NCBI GenBank assembly: GCA_905331475.1
Contig: CAJNYU010001248.1
Location: forward strand, 46,527 to 110,526
From: Rotaria socialis
Lineage: Eukaryota > Rotifera > Eurotatoria > Philodinida > Philodinidae
Length of the DNA: 64,000 nt
Reading direction: 5' to 3'
Positions 24,797-36,399 of the stretch are shown here, in pieces. The stretch's first letter is position 1; each line of letters begins with the position of its first letter. The position numbers and the translations under genes were made by a program. The notes under the pieces were generated by a model. That model searched no databases, was not told where the DNA came from, and worked only from the letters and a program-made list of their open reading frames with translations.

Positions 24797-27414
24797 ATGA
24801 TGTTTATCTTGTTCATTTTCCTTTTTTCCGTTGGTAAAAGTCAATCATTAGAAGAATGGAATTGTACGGAAAATAAACATTTTCTGTTTTCGAATGACCA
24901 ACTCAATGAACAGTGTACAATAACCATTGAATATATATCATTACAACATTACAAACAAATATGTATAACACATCGTTTATCAATAAAAACTCTTCCGCTA
25001 CCATCGTTCAATTCGAATTATGCAATGCATACGTTCAAAATAAACTCCTGTCAATTATTAACATTGAATCAATTGCCATTTTTATTACCAGCAACAGTTG
25101 AAAATCTTGACTTAAGCTACAATCTCCTGTCAACATTTACTCTTTCATTTCCATTACCGTCCTATCTGAAATATTTACGTCTTGATCATAATCCAAATTT
25201 AATTGATATTAATTTTAGTCATAGTAATGGTCAACAGCGTTTAATTGGCCTTAGTCTTCGTTATAATAAAAATATTCGCCTTTCATCTTTGCCGCCGTAT
25301 TTAAAACAACTTGATTTGACCGATTGTAATTTATTACAATCCCCGATACTATCCATATTGAGATCATTAACAAAATTAACTCATTTATCATTAGCCGACA
25401 ATCAATTAAAACAATTGCCTATAGTTGATAAGCGAACTCAGCTTGAATATCTTAATCTTTCGAATAACTATTTAACTTATATTGACAGTGGATGGTTACA
25501 TAAATCATTGAAAATTCTTGACCTAACATTTAACCGAATAGAATCAATTGAATTTTTCCATGAAATATTAACGATGAATCAAACAGTAAAACAAAATTAT
25601 CGTGATCTCGTAAGTACGAATTAATATCGTAATGCAATTCTGAGATAACCTAGAAAATTGAATTTGCATAATTTCTTTATAAAAATTATATCTGTCGAGG
25701 GCGTGAGTGTAAGTAGTCAAAAGGACAATTTTGGGTTCATAAATTATTTTTGTCTAACCACAGAAATCTTACAAATCACGTTTGAGTCGCGAGACTACGC
25801 ATACAAATGAGGTCGTGGCACACATTTATTATTGCATAGATACTTGTTTAACATGAATGACGCGATTTTGAATCGAATTTCTTTTTCTAGGCAACAAATA
25901 ATCCAATTCTAGAAGTATCGTTACATGGTAATCCGCTAAATTGTGATTGTTGGCTTGGTTCAATCCTAAATGCTTCTTCGATCAAAATAGTCGATCTATC
26001 ATTACTTCAATGTAAATCTCATTCGATAATCAACATGTCGGATAATGATTTTCTATGTTCATATTCGCAACATTGTGCATCGGATTGCTCTTGTTGTGAT
26101 TTTGAAGCATGCGATTGTCATTCTGTATGTCCATCTGAATGTTTATGCTTACATGATACATTATGGTCGCATCATATTATTCAATGTCAACAAAGAAATT
26201 TGATTGACATGCATATTCATTTACCTGAAACAATAACCGAGCTTAACTATGAAGGAAATCATATTGAAGATTTGAAATCATTTATATTTGTTGGTAAAAA
26301 AATTTTAAACAAATTAAATTTAGCAAAAAATGATATCAGAAATTTAACAAACGATACATTTTGTGGTGCAGCAAATCTACGTGAAATCAATCTCAGTTAC
26401 AATAGAAATTTAAAGATAAAACTTTCAAGTATTAATGAACTATTTTCATGTTTGAAATATCTACAATATATTATTTTATCGAAAGAACAAATTTATCAAG
26501 ATGAAAAACTTAGTCATGAATGGAGTTTAGAATCAAATGATGATTTATTACGCTTGATACGTATAAAACGACAATTATCATTAGGTATTTTGTTTTTCGA
26601 AAAACTAAAATTATATTGTATATATTTGCTTTTTGGTGTTTTAGAATCTTCTTCAATTCTTGATCTTCACACTCTCACGACCTCCACTAGCATCATTACT
26701 TCAGTCAGTTTTCCTACGAAAATCTTTTCTCTATATGATCCAGAAGCATTTATGTCTTCAAATTTTATTCAACATAATCAACTCTTAATTATAATCGTGT
26801 TTTTTCTATTATTATTTGTTTTACTATTTTTATTATTACTTATCATATTAGCTATTTGTCGACGAAAGCTTCGTCGCCATTTAAAAACGGAACTTCAACG
26901 GCAACGATCACAACATTATTATTATCATACGAATTTACATCCGTCAACAATGAAAATTCCTAATAGTAATGGACCACTTGCTGCCAATGAGAGTCTTTAC
27001 GAACAATTACCATCGTTATCATCGGATAGCGAACAGCCATTTTTATACGCTGAGAAAAAATCAACGAATATAAATGTTCCTGTTCTACCACCATATCCAC
27101 CGACATTTCGTCGTTATCATTGTTGCCATTCGGCTAATTCACATGATTATCAATATGGTAGAAATCCTTCGATAGCAGCATGTAATTCAATATCAAGTCT
27201 ACAACCAAATATATGTCCGACAGTTTTAGTTTTGGGAAATCATCATGAATATTCATGTGAATTACAAAAATATTTATTGTCAAATCAACAAGATAAAAAT
27301 TCTGTGTTGTATGGTAATAATGAAACAGAATTTATAGCAACTAGTCGCTGTCAATGCAATGGACATATAGAAAATGTTGACTCGTCGATCTATCCTAACG
27401 CACACAAATCATAA
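24797..27414 (+). CDS. Toll-like LRR transmembrane receptor lacking a TIR domain
   Basis: Exons 24797-25609, 25891-26584 and 26645-27414; 758 residues. The 60-bp intron at 26585-26644 is in frame and could be retained, adding 20 residues. The ATG follows a tttcag acceptor. A signal peptide (about 1-16, MMFILFIFLFSVGKSQ) is followed by leucine-rich repeats with LxxLxLxxN cores (about 90-265), a Cys-rich cap (NPLNCDCW, near 290), a second Cys cluster of the LRR N-cap type (CPSECLCL, ending in a further Cys), and one or two more LRRs. This double cysteine cluster between LRR blocks is the ectodomain layout of protostome multi-cysteine-cluster Toll receptors. One strong TM segment lies near 549-575. 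The roughly 180-residue tail is rich in Ser, Pro, Tyr and His and contains no TIR signatures, so it cannot signal like a canonical Toll. It may act in adhesion or as a co-receptor. AATAAA follows near 27447. Confidence 0.8.
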
Positions 27415-28022
27415 TACTTTTTTTTGAGAGAAAAATGTGTATATGAATAAAAATAAAATCATTGATTTTAATTCAACTCGAGATTGTATAGCTATCTAAT
27501 TCGGAGAAGTATTTTTGTTACTTCTCTTTTTCAATTACTCTTCGTTTTATTATTATATTGAAAAAAAAACACTTCTGTCGATAGGTGGCGTTTTTGTTGG
27601 AGAATTTTTCAAGGTATTGATTTTGCCATTTTTAGTCTTCTCTTAATACAGAAAGAGTGCAAGGACCATCAACCACTCCAATCTGAATTTGTGATTTTTG
27701 CTTAATGACTAGTCTCCAAACATTTGATCCAAATTAAACATACGTTAGTTTTTATTTCTCAATAAAACAAAATAAAAAGTACACGATCAAATATGAATAT
27801 GCAACATTGACTAGAGTGATTCGGACAGTGCAAATATGACTATTAAGATTGAAGTGTTGACATCTGCTTGGATGTGTCTAAGTGAAGATCGACAATTTCG
27901 ATATGTGCAATTGCGTCAATACAAGTAGATTGATTACTAGAATGAAAAGATGTAGCCTAGTGAGAGAATCAATAGTAAAAAGAATTGAAGTGATCACAGA
28001 CGAAAGGGAATAGAGGAGAAGC
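27415..28022. other. Intergenic between convergent LRR genes
   Basis: AT-rich spacer holding the probable polyadenylation region of the LRR receptor (AATAAA near 27447) and of LRRC51 on the other strand. No further gene was seen. Confidence 0.5.
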
Positions 28023-28761
28023 TTAGTTTTTTGTGGGTTTTTTTAAAATTTTTGATAATAAATCTTTATTTGTTGTTTTCCATATGATACTTATTTTTAA
28101 ATCACTTCTACTAATTGTTGTACGATTAAAATTTCGTAAACCGGGTAAGATGCATAAGACATACGATCGAAGATAGGGAATATCATCTTCAATCGGATTA
28201 CCATTCAATGTCAGGAATTTCAATTGTTTCAATGAAGAGAGTTTTCGAATTTCTCTTATATCAACAATAAGATTTTTATGAAAATAGAAATGTTTAAGCG
28301 ATATAAATTGTTTAATAGCCTAATAAAATTTGAAAATAGTGAAATTCTCATATAGATAATTCATTCTTACCATAGGAACTTCTGTAAATTGATTACATGA
28401 TAAATCTATTACAGAAAGAGCATCGGGATTGATGAATATTTCTCGTACAAACTTAGGTAAGGTTTCCAATGGGCCATTTAATTTATTATGATTTAGATTG
28501 ATTCCATATGAATAATATTGATTACCTTCTTTAACAACCTGTGGTCCACCAGATAGTACACGTGGTCGAGTCGAAACAGCAGCTAGACACATATTGAGAA
28601 AAATGATTTACGTGAAAAAAAAGAAAAATTTTTCAATTTAAACCTTCAAGTGTTTCAGCATCATGAAATGAATAATCCAGCGTCGGATAGAATTCTGTAG
28701 TATCATCAATACGTTTTTGTATATTTGCTAGAGAATTTTTTAGACGCGCTAACGAGTTCAT
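28023..28761 (-). CDS. LRRC51: Leucine-rich repeat-containing protein 51
   Basis: Three exons on the minus strand: 28644-28761, 28371-28582, 28023-28319; 208 residues. The N-terminal LDYSF motif, the block LPKFVREIFINPDALSVIDL followed by SCNQFTEVP, then LKHFYFHKN, LKFLTLNGNP and the YVLCILPGLRNFNRTTIS C-cap follow the arrangement of vertebrate LRRC51 along the full length. The protein is a small U2A'/LRRC-type solenoid with about four LRRs plus a C-terminal cap. There is no signal peptide, so it is cytoplasmic. LRRC51 is generally associated with ciliated tissue. The gene starts 259 bp from the oppositely oriented CCDC66-like gene and probably shares its promoter. Confidence 0.85.
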
Positions 28762-29020
28762 AATTTAATCGATTGTTCTATTCTATTATGTTCATGAATT
28801 GTGTTTGATGTTGCTAAGCGATGGCATACCTATGCATTATACAGAGCGTTGGAAGAAGGTCGCTGTTAAGCAATAACACTTTAAGTTCATCAATGATGAC
28901 AGAAGAAAAGAAGAAAAAAAAACATGCATCTATATTAATGACAATAAATAAAAATAGTTATATATTTGTATAAATTGATTAAGTTGTTTTTTTTCTGCCA
29001 TTGTTATATAAAATAAATCA
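28762..29020. promoter_or_regulatory. Candidate bidirectional promoter with X-box-like sites
   Basis: This 259-bp spacer separates the divergent start codons of LRRC51 and the CCDC66-like gene. It contains GTTGCTAAGCGAT (28810-28822), which resembles the RFX X-box (two half sites GTTGCY and RGYAAC) but mismatches in the second half, and a weaker GTCGCT...AGCAAT arrangement at 28859-28874. RFX factors drive ciliary genes, which would suit both neighbours. The motif calls are by eye. Confidence 0.35.
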
Positions 29021-32000
29021 ATGGCTACAGCGACTGCTATTAAATCAGGATCTGCAGGTATGTAAAAATAATCATAAAGGCGTACTTTTTATTTTTGGTT
29101 CATGTGAATTGTTTTTTTTTCTGCAGAAGGCGGAATGCAATTTCGTACGCAAATGGTCAACGGGAAACCGCAAATCTATTTCGATGCTATTGGTTAGTAC
29201 TGTTGTTTGATATTTATTCGTCATTGAGAAATAAATATATTTTCTAGATGAATCTTCAACAAAGCCAAGACCCAAACGGAGTGGTCCCGCTATGAATGCA
29301 ACTCGTCCGCCTGAACCTCCTAAATCTAAACCTAGTAGTCAGAAGCCTCCTTCACAAAATCAAACCAATAAAGTTACGAAAAAGAAACAAAAAGTTACTT
29401 TTAGTGAAGCAGGTCCAACAGCAGGCATGTTTATGACTATGGATGAAATATCCGAACTTGTAAAAACTGTTCAGGAAACTACTAGAGGTAAGAAAAGAAC
29501 AATTATATTTTGGATTCTTATATCGAATGAACTTTTATTTTTAGCTCAAAGTACGATTATGAACGAAAACAATGGTATTTTTTTAGTTTGATAAAAATCA
29601 ATCGACTTTCTTTCATATATCATTTTTATAGTACCTACAAATTCATCTTTTCGATCAACTCAACAACAAGAGCCATCATCATCATCACAACAACAACAGC
29701 AGCAGCAGCAGCAGCAATTCTATCAAACTTCATCTACAGCTGTAGTGCCTAAGTTAGATTTATCTCAACAGCAACTGCCTCCATCATTTTCTCAACCATT
29801 AGCTCCAATCTCACCTCGACAAGAGGCATTGGGTATGATGGCTGACAAGAAACGTCAAAAATGGATGCGTGAAAAAGGTTCGAATGATTTTAAAAATTCA
29901 ATCTCATTTATTGTGTCTATCTTTTAGCTGAAATGGATCGTATGAAACTTGAAGTTGAATATGATCAACTTAAACATCAATTATCTCCTATGCATCAAAA
30001 AGCTTCATCATCACCGGGTATGTTTGTTTTATAGATAGATCTCTCTACAAATTTTATTTCTCTTCTTTCAGAACGATCCGCCTATCCACCAGGTGACTTT
30101 TCATCAAACAATAGGCCACCACTTCCACCTTCAATGAAACAAAATGATAATCAACAAAGTGATTTCGGTAAAACACGTTTAATGGAAAAGAAACAACAAC
30201 AATGGAAACAAGAAAACGGTAAAATTTAATTTCACATAGAGAAATATTTTATTTTTCAATTTCTTAGCTGAAAAAGCTCCAGTATGGAATCCATTTGGCC
30301 GACCTGGTGCTGGTGCACCTATGTCAAACGAACTTCAACAAAAGCCTTCAGTTTGTTTCATATCTAGAGCACGAAATAGGTTTTCATTGATCTTCGTTTT
30401 TTAGCAACCGTTGTCGAATATTGCAATGCCTTATCGACCACCAGATAACTCGTCGATTCAAACCAATATTGTTCTCAATGATCAAACACATGTACCAGCT
30501 GCAATGCGTACGAATCTATTATTTGGTGATGTTCGTTTCGAAGACGATGTTAAAACAGCTAAAGAAATGGAACGTCGACAATGGTTAGACGATCTACAAA
30601 GGCAAATCGAAGATAATAAACGTAAAAAATCTCGAGATCAAGAGACTGAACGTCGACACGATTTTCTACAAGACAATATTCAACCGCTTGTGCAAGAAGC
30701 TGCAAATAGACATCAACAAGAAAAAGAACCAGCAACACCAACTACGGATACAACATTAGGACAAAATAATACTAGTGGACAAAATCCAACAAAGTCAAAT
30801 CGACATGAATCATTAGTACAACATACCTATGATAAAATACTTGAAGCAACGGAATTGGCTAAATATGAAAAAAAAGCACAATTAATTGAGAAACTTAAAC
30901 GTAATGGACATAAAACAGATTTATTAGCTAAAACATTACCAGGTTACATAAAAACAGATGTTTTGTTTTTTCAGAAATATATTTCGTATTCTTTTATAGC
31001 TGTAAATTCAAATGTTCCACCTGTTACTCCAAAGGTCATCGAGAAAAATATTGATACGTCACCAAAAAAGCATACAACCGTGAAAATTGAACCACTACAT
31101 TTCAATATTGGTAATGATAATCAACAATCTAATCGAGCAAAAGATGCGCCACGAGACGAAGCGGTTAACACAGTAAATTCAACTTTTCGAAGGTATTCAT
31201 TCAAACATTAATTATCATTAAAATATTCTTTTTTTTTCTACAACCTAGCGATAATAGTGTTCAAACCGATCTTCAAATAGTACCACATAAACAAATGTTT
31301 TCTTTTACTCGAGAAGAATCTGATTTACCACCTCAAATACCCAATCATCTACTTCGTAATGGTAAACAAAATAAAAAAAATGTTCGCATACGTTCACTTG
31401 AAGATACTCAACGGCAACGACGTCCATCCATATCCACAACACATTCAAGTCATAATACAATCGATGATGGTGTCGGATCTCAAATTGGTACTCATCGTAG
31501 TAATTATGGTACCATCGATCTTGTTCATCGTCCATTATGGAATTATCAAAATCCTGAACATCGTGAATATGTAACAAATTCAAGACGTGATCCACATTAC
31601 GATAAACGTCCGCGTCAGAGAAATGCTGAACAAGAAAATTTTGATCGTACCGATGACGTACAGAAAAGAACAGCCTATAATCGTTGGAATAGCGATAGTG
31701 AATTACAACAACAACAACAACAACAACGCAAAGAAAGAAAATTCACACCTTCGAATCGAACACGTCCTACAGCTTTAAAACAAAGTAATATAAATAAAAA
31801 TGAACCTATTCCTCGAGCAAAACCACCACATGAAGCATTTCTTGTAAAGAAAACAGATGATGAATCTAGTTATATTAATATATCATCACTGGATAAATAT
31901 GAACATTTTATACCATACACAAGAACCGATGATGTACTTGATCCATCGAAAGCCTTTTCACCGATACCACCATCAAGAGAAACATCAGCTCACACACAAC

Positions 32001-32300
32001 AAATTACAGTAAGGCGATACAAAAAAAAAAGAACGAACACCTTCTTTTAATTATATTCTTATTTTATAGACAACTACAAACGATGATCATCGGCGACGAC
32101 AAAATACCAGTATTCAACCACCACCCTATCATGTACCTCCATCTCGACAAGAACATATTCTTCAACAATTAACAGCTATTAAAGAAGTACATGACAATAT
32201 CTTATCGTTCTATGATTATTAATATCAATTTCTTTTCTTACAGAATTTAGTTCGTCGACAACAAGAAGTGACAACATCAATGAATGCTATTCCAGTCTAA
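29021..32300 (+). CDS. CCDC66: CCDC66-like coiled-coil protein
   Basis: Thirteen exons: 29021-29057, 29127-29192, 29248-29487, 29545-29574, 29632-29877, 29928-30017, 30072-30218, 30268-30350, 30405-30942, 31000-31192, 31249-32008, 32070-32186, 32244-32300; 867 residues. Twelve GT-AG introns (48-70 bp) keep phase throughout. The protein is hydrophilic and mostly disordered, with Gln and Pro runs. Near residue 360 a charged helix (EMERRQWLDDLQRQIEDNKR) followed by KKSRDQETERRHDFL resembles the conserved CCDC66 segment. Two shorter repeats of the type MADKKRQKWMREKAEMDR and MEKKQQQWKQENAEK precede it. Vertebrate CCDC66 acts at centriolar satellites, microtubules and cilia. The match is by motif and overall architecture, so the ortholog call is probable, not certain. 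It is divergent with LRRC51 (259 bp). Confidence 0.65.
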
Positions 32301-32422
32301 TCAACAAGAAGATTTATTTCGCCTAGCGACTTTTTTTTCTGTTTTCATTTGTGTGTGTGCGCATATGCATCTTTTTAATTTATATTATGAATCTATTTGA
32401 TAAAAAGGATTGAACAGCAATT

Positions 32423-32516
32423 AAATCTTGAGGGCGTGGGCGTATACGTCCAGGGTGTGGGTGTGCGTAAGAAACAACGGGGACATTTACACCGACTCCC
32501 ACACCCTCGTCAGATA
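32423..32516. repeat. Inverted pair of telomere-like tracts
   Basis: The left arm, read from CTTGAGGGCGTGGGCG, includes GGGTGTGGGTGTG. The right arm is CCCACACCCTCG in inverse orientation, about 35 bp later. The left arm matches, on the opposite strand, the end of the element at 37746-38006 (CTTGAGGGTGTGGGTGTG). It belongs to the repeat family discussed at 33462, 37746 and 55484. Confidence 0.5.
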
Positions 32517-32754
32517 CCGTATGACAATACAAGATCATTATCGACGCACCCGCAATGTTCAAGGTTATTAGCTTATTGTTTTATTTGATGCTAATTTTGA
32601 ATATATATGCTATAGTTCTACACTCATTTTCCAGTTTTTACTTTGCCTCCTATAAATTTTATTCAAATTGAAAACATTACAATGAGATAGTTGAGAATGA
32701 CAGTTCGGTTGGTGTGATATTCGTGGTATTCGTTCCAATCGTTGTATGTTTTTT

Positions 32755-33000
32755 TTATGGATAAAACGTGCCGCCGTCTCCGTAGTTCTCCTGTGCAAGG
32801 TCGTGAGCTTTTTTCACAGCCTCATGTTTTGTTTTTTCCCGATTGGTATGATCGATATCATGTGTTTCGAATATTTTGTCGACTTCAGCGGCGGCAAAAG
32901 TAGCCAACATTTCCTTCATCACGTGATGTGACACTGGTTCCCCTGAACGACGCACATGATCTTCACACATGCTCATGGCTAAATGAACAAAGAAATTCAT
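32755..33000 (-). pseudogene. CipC/DUF3759-like C-terminal fragment, possible fungal origin
   Basis: 81 codons on the minus strand, starting at an ATG directly preceded by a ctttaag acceptor-like site. The segment EDHVRRSGEPVSHHVMKEML, then ATFAAAEVDKIFETHDIDHT and NREKTKHEAVKKA, matches the C-terminal part of the CipC (concanamycin-induced protein C) family, which I know mainly from filamentous fungi. The N-terminal part of the family domain (the SHE-x-IAGAA region) is not found upstream. The frame just 5' (33020-33160) instead gives a different, ankyrin-like peptide ending in a stop. So this is either the last exon of a gene whose first exon I cannot find, or a truncated remnant. The family's function is poorly known; it is linked to stress responses in fungi. 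It sits in a repeat-rich region, consistent with acquired DNA. Confidence 0.5.
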
Positions 33001-33461
33001 CTTAAAGCAGTCTCGAAAGTGCTCAATATTGATTCATTGATTAAAAGCGACCGAAAGATCATATTGACGAAAAGCATCTTTCAAATCGGGAAAGCAGTTC
33101 GCCACACTCAGGTGATAGGGTGTTAAGTTTTGTGTGAGAAGTTGTTTCCAGAATTAACTAAACTTTTTTTTGCAAAGGTGAGAGTGATGATGTGCGACTG
33201 TAAGGTTTTGGGATAAACTGGAGGCGAAGTTATCATGTAGATCATACTGTTGTGCAGATTATTCGTTCCTTTCATGGTCTTCTCTGTACTCAACTTTGTG
33301 TTTGATCATGTTTGATGGAGTCTGCATTAGAGATCTTGTGAGTACTGGCAAGTTAATATGCTGTACCTCTTTTTACTGTTAGGACAAGCGCGTGTCTTAT
33401 GATCATCTCGCGAGTGCAAATGAAAAAATACACTGATGTTAGGTGTTATCAAACTGATCAG

Positions 33462-33582
33462 TCATCCTATTCCGCAATGCTGAACATTCCGAAACTAGAT
33501 CAAACCGGAACACTGTCCGATTCGCGGAATTGCACGGAATTCAGTCCAATTCCGGAATTTCAACATTGTGGAATAGGATGTA
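33462..33582. repeat. Short palindromic element, CATCCTATTCC family
   Basis: The left end reads CATCCTATTCCGCAATGCTG. The right end, on the opposite strand, reads CATCCTATTCCACAATGTTG. Between the arms are GGAATT/AATTCC-rich words. The same head sequence recurs at 37746 and 55512, so this is one short copy of an interspersed family. Confidence 0.6.
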
Positions 33583-34446
33583 TTCTCCGTGTTATATGAT
33601 TGTTCACTAAATAAAGTTTCTCTTAGTTAAAAGGGCGAAATGTGTTCTTTGCTCAGAAAGGCACGTTGCTGACTAAACAGCTGTTTGATTTCAGCAGGAG
33701 TCAATCCGGAGGAAACTACCTCTCTTCAGAATCCGAATTCATTAGAAAGCACTTTACTGTATGCATTTAATACAATGGATAAACGGACAAAGCATTGGCT
33801 CTGAATCCGGTTCATGACAATCAATCACATTCTAATATCATCATGTGGAATGGTTTCCTCACGACTTGCAAATTTTATTTTGTAACATCCTCGATTTTTC
33901 GAAGCATTATGTATCAGGCAATAGCTTGGTCTATTCAGAAAAAGGCATAAAGTATAACAACCTTACCCTGAAAACCAGCTGCGCTGGCTACCATCTATTC
34001 TGCCCATGCTGACTTGTGGCCTTCATGCTTTCCCTCGTAGATGTGCTCATGAGCTTTCTTACTTTCATGCATACCCATTTCTACTATTAATATTTGCGTC
34101 GTCTATTTCGTACTGGCTTTACAAATGAAGTACGTTAAAGAGTATTGCATTTTTCATAAGAGAAAAGGTGACAGATTCTACTGAAAGAAAAAGAAAAAGA
34201 AACACTCCCGTCAAACTTTATACTAACATAAACACAAAAAATAAGTTGCAATACGTCCTGCAAAGTTTGTTGACAAGGACACGCGCAGCATGGCGTGAGA
34301 AAGTGCACTTTTTTGACTGTGTTACCACACAAATAATTTTTTATTCTGCGCTGCGTGATGATTAGTTTCCATTGATTGAAATAAAGCATGTTTACTAAAC
34401 CTATCATGACAACTCGAGCGGAAAAATTGATAAAAAAGGCGCTTCG

Positions 34447-35735
34447 CCCAGGTGACCAAAAGACTAGTAAAAAGACTAGTCTTTTTTCTAGACAAGTCGG
34501 CCGTCCAGTCTAGTCTTTTTCTCAAAATGTTCTAGTACAGGACTAGTCTGAAATCTCGGATAGTCGATAGTGCCCGTCCGGACTATGAAAGTGACTGGAG
34601 TCATTCTATTTGTCATGCGTAGTCTTTTTCGACAAAAAGTCTAGACATGCTGTACCATCCTGACGCCCGTCAAAAATATGATTCTAAATAAAAGTAAGAG
34701 CGTCCATGACGCTTTACATGACGAGTTGTGGTCTTATATAATGACGAGGTCCTGACTAGTCTAAACTGAAATATTTTATGGCTACAACTAGATTCGAACA
34801 CACATACCAACTATTACTTACCCATCGTTCAGACCATTGAGCCATTTGATCGAGAGATCAATTTATCAGTATTTCTAGTCATTCTGATATGCTTTAAAAT
34901 ACGAATTTTTCCTAAGTTTTATTCAATTTTTCATATGAATAAAAAATATTTTTTTTATAAATTCCAAAATTATTCAGATGAAATTGAATAAAATAAATTG
35001 AAAACTGTGGTTATTTTATCTCATGTTTTTTGTCTTGTTTTGGTCATTAATTTAGCAATTCAGCAGGACATTTTATTCAACAATCTTTTTCCTTCTAATA
35101 TTTATTTAGATAATTCAGAATTCGTACTGACGGTGTACTTAAAAAATAGAATAATCTTTACGAACATACAACAGTTTATATTAGCCTAGGAACAGTCCTT
35201 CTAGCTACCATTAAAGGCATTTTCGGGTAGTGAGAATCAGTTTCCATCAAGTGATTTCTGCACGCATGGTATATGGAAGACACCCATTTGCATTTTAGAA
35301 TATATACATAGACATAAGGCTTACTGTATTATGGACTGTCGTCAAGACGCCAGTCTGATTTTTAATAGTATTATAAGTGTCTCTAATGTTGTAAGCTAAC
35401 TTTCTTCTCCACTTTTTACAATATTTTCCCCTGCTATGGGCTAGTCCAGGTGGGAGTAAATTAATAAACAGACCAGTCTAGACGGGTAAAATGACATACG
35501 GACTAGTCATAATGATGCTTTAGAATATATTGGACTAGTCTAGACGGATAAAATGACAAACGGACTAGTCAGAACGATGCTCTGGGATAGCTTGGACCAG
35601 TCTAGACGGGTAAAATGACATACGGACTAGCTATAATAGATATGGAAGACGTATTAGACTAGACTTGACGGGTATAGCAGACTTTTGGACTAGTCATGTC
35701 GCTCGTCCTCCCTATTTTTTGCTCACTTGGGGATC
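34447..35735. mobile_element. Inverted-repeat element rich in ACTAGTC with 62-bp tandem repeats
   Basis: The left end begins CCCAGGTGACCAAAAGACTAG; the right end, inverted, begins CCCAAGTGAGCAAAAAATAG. Both ends carry many ACTAGTC words. Near the right end (about 35455-35700) a unit beginning GACGGGTAAAATGAC recurs at 35481, 35543, 35605 and in decayed form at 35668, a period of 62 bp. No coding potential was seen. No clear target-site duplication was found, so the superfamily is not assigned. Confidence 0.55.
34780..34862 (-). repeat. tRNA-like A box/B box segment inside the ACTAGTC element
   Basis: On the minus strand TGGCTCAATGGT fits the pol III A box and TGTTCGAATCT fits the B box, at tRNA-like spacing (about 35 bp). 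The D stem has a mismatch, the anticodon arm does not pair and the acceptor arms do not pair, so this is not a working tRNA. It is probably a relict tRNA or SINE head. Confidence 0.35.
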
Positions 35736-35834
35736 TCGACGTTGCTATGTAGCTTTTTATGTTTTCAAAAAAAAAGATTAGTTTTTTAACAATAAATATG
35801 GAGTTTCAATAGATTGATGATGCAGCACGAGTTG

Positions 35835-36300
35835 ATTTTTGTGTACTCAAAAAGAAAAGAGTACACTATAGAATCGGTCAGTGTGTCTGGCCGGCCGTCC
35901 GTCCGTCCGTTTATTCGATAACTCTTCACAATTACATTCGATTGAGCTGAAATTTTGTGCACAGAATTATCCCATCAATATCTAGGCCGAGTTCGAAGAT
36001 GAGAAGGATCCGTCAAGAAATGGTTGAGTTATCGAAAAAATTGCCATTTTTGACCAGACCATCCTTGAGGAGGGGTACAGGGATTTTTCAAAAAACAATT
36101 TTTCCCAGAATTATTCACAACATATATAAATCGACTCAGTTTGTAACGCTGATTCCGAATTTGATATTAGTTTTGAACTAAATCGTAGCTTTCTAACGAA
36201 ACATCGCCTGAAAACGTCTCAAAATGCACAAAAACTGCATCCAGAAATCAAATTGCCTAGTTTCTCATGATAATTTTCGTGTTCAGGCATTCTAGAATGA
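35835..36300. repeat. GTCC-repeat associated dispersed element
   Basis: It starts with a short inverted repeat (GTGTACTC ... GAGTACAC, 35850-35875), then a GGCC/GTCC microsatellite (GGCCGGCCGTCCGTCCGTCCG, about 35890), then GATAACTC and a motif about the query's response GAAATTTTGTGCACAGAATTA. This arrangement (TCCG repeat followed by GATAACTC and a TTTGTGC-type block) resembles a dispersed repeat seen in many invertebrate genomes. The right boundary is approximate. No gene is present. Confidence 0.4.
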
Positions 36301-36399
36301 CTCATGTCGCATGCACTTTTTGCAGTATACATAACTCTCGGATGAAATCCGAAGTTTCCACATTTATTATTTAATATAAAATGATTCAATTAAATAAAA

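Noticed and set aside
33020-33160. Minus-strand peptide resembling one ankyrin repeat (TPYHLSVANCFPDL)
   Set aside because: A single weak repeat ended by a stop, with no neighbouring repeats; not enough for a feature.
34780-34862. A tRNA gene
   Set aside because: A and B boxes fit, but the acceptor, D and anticodon stems do not pair; kept only as a tRNA-like repeat.
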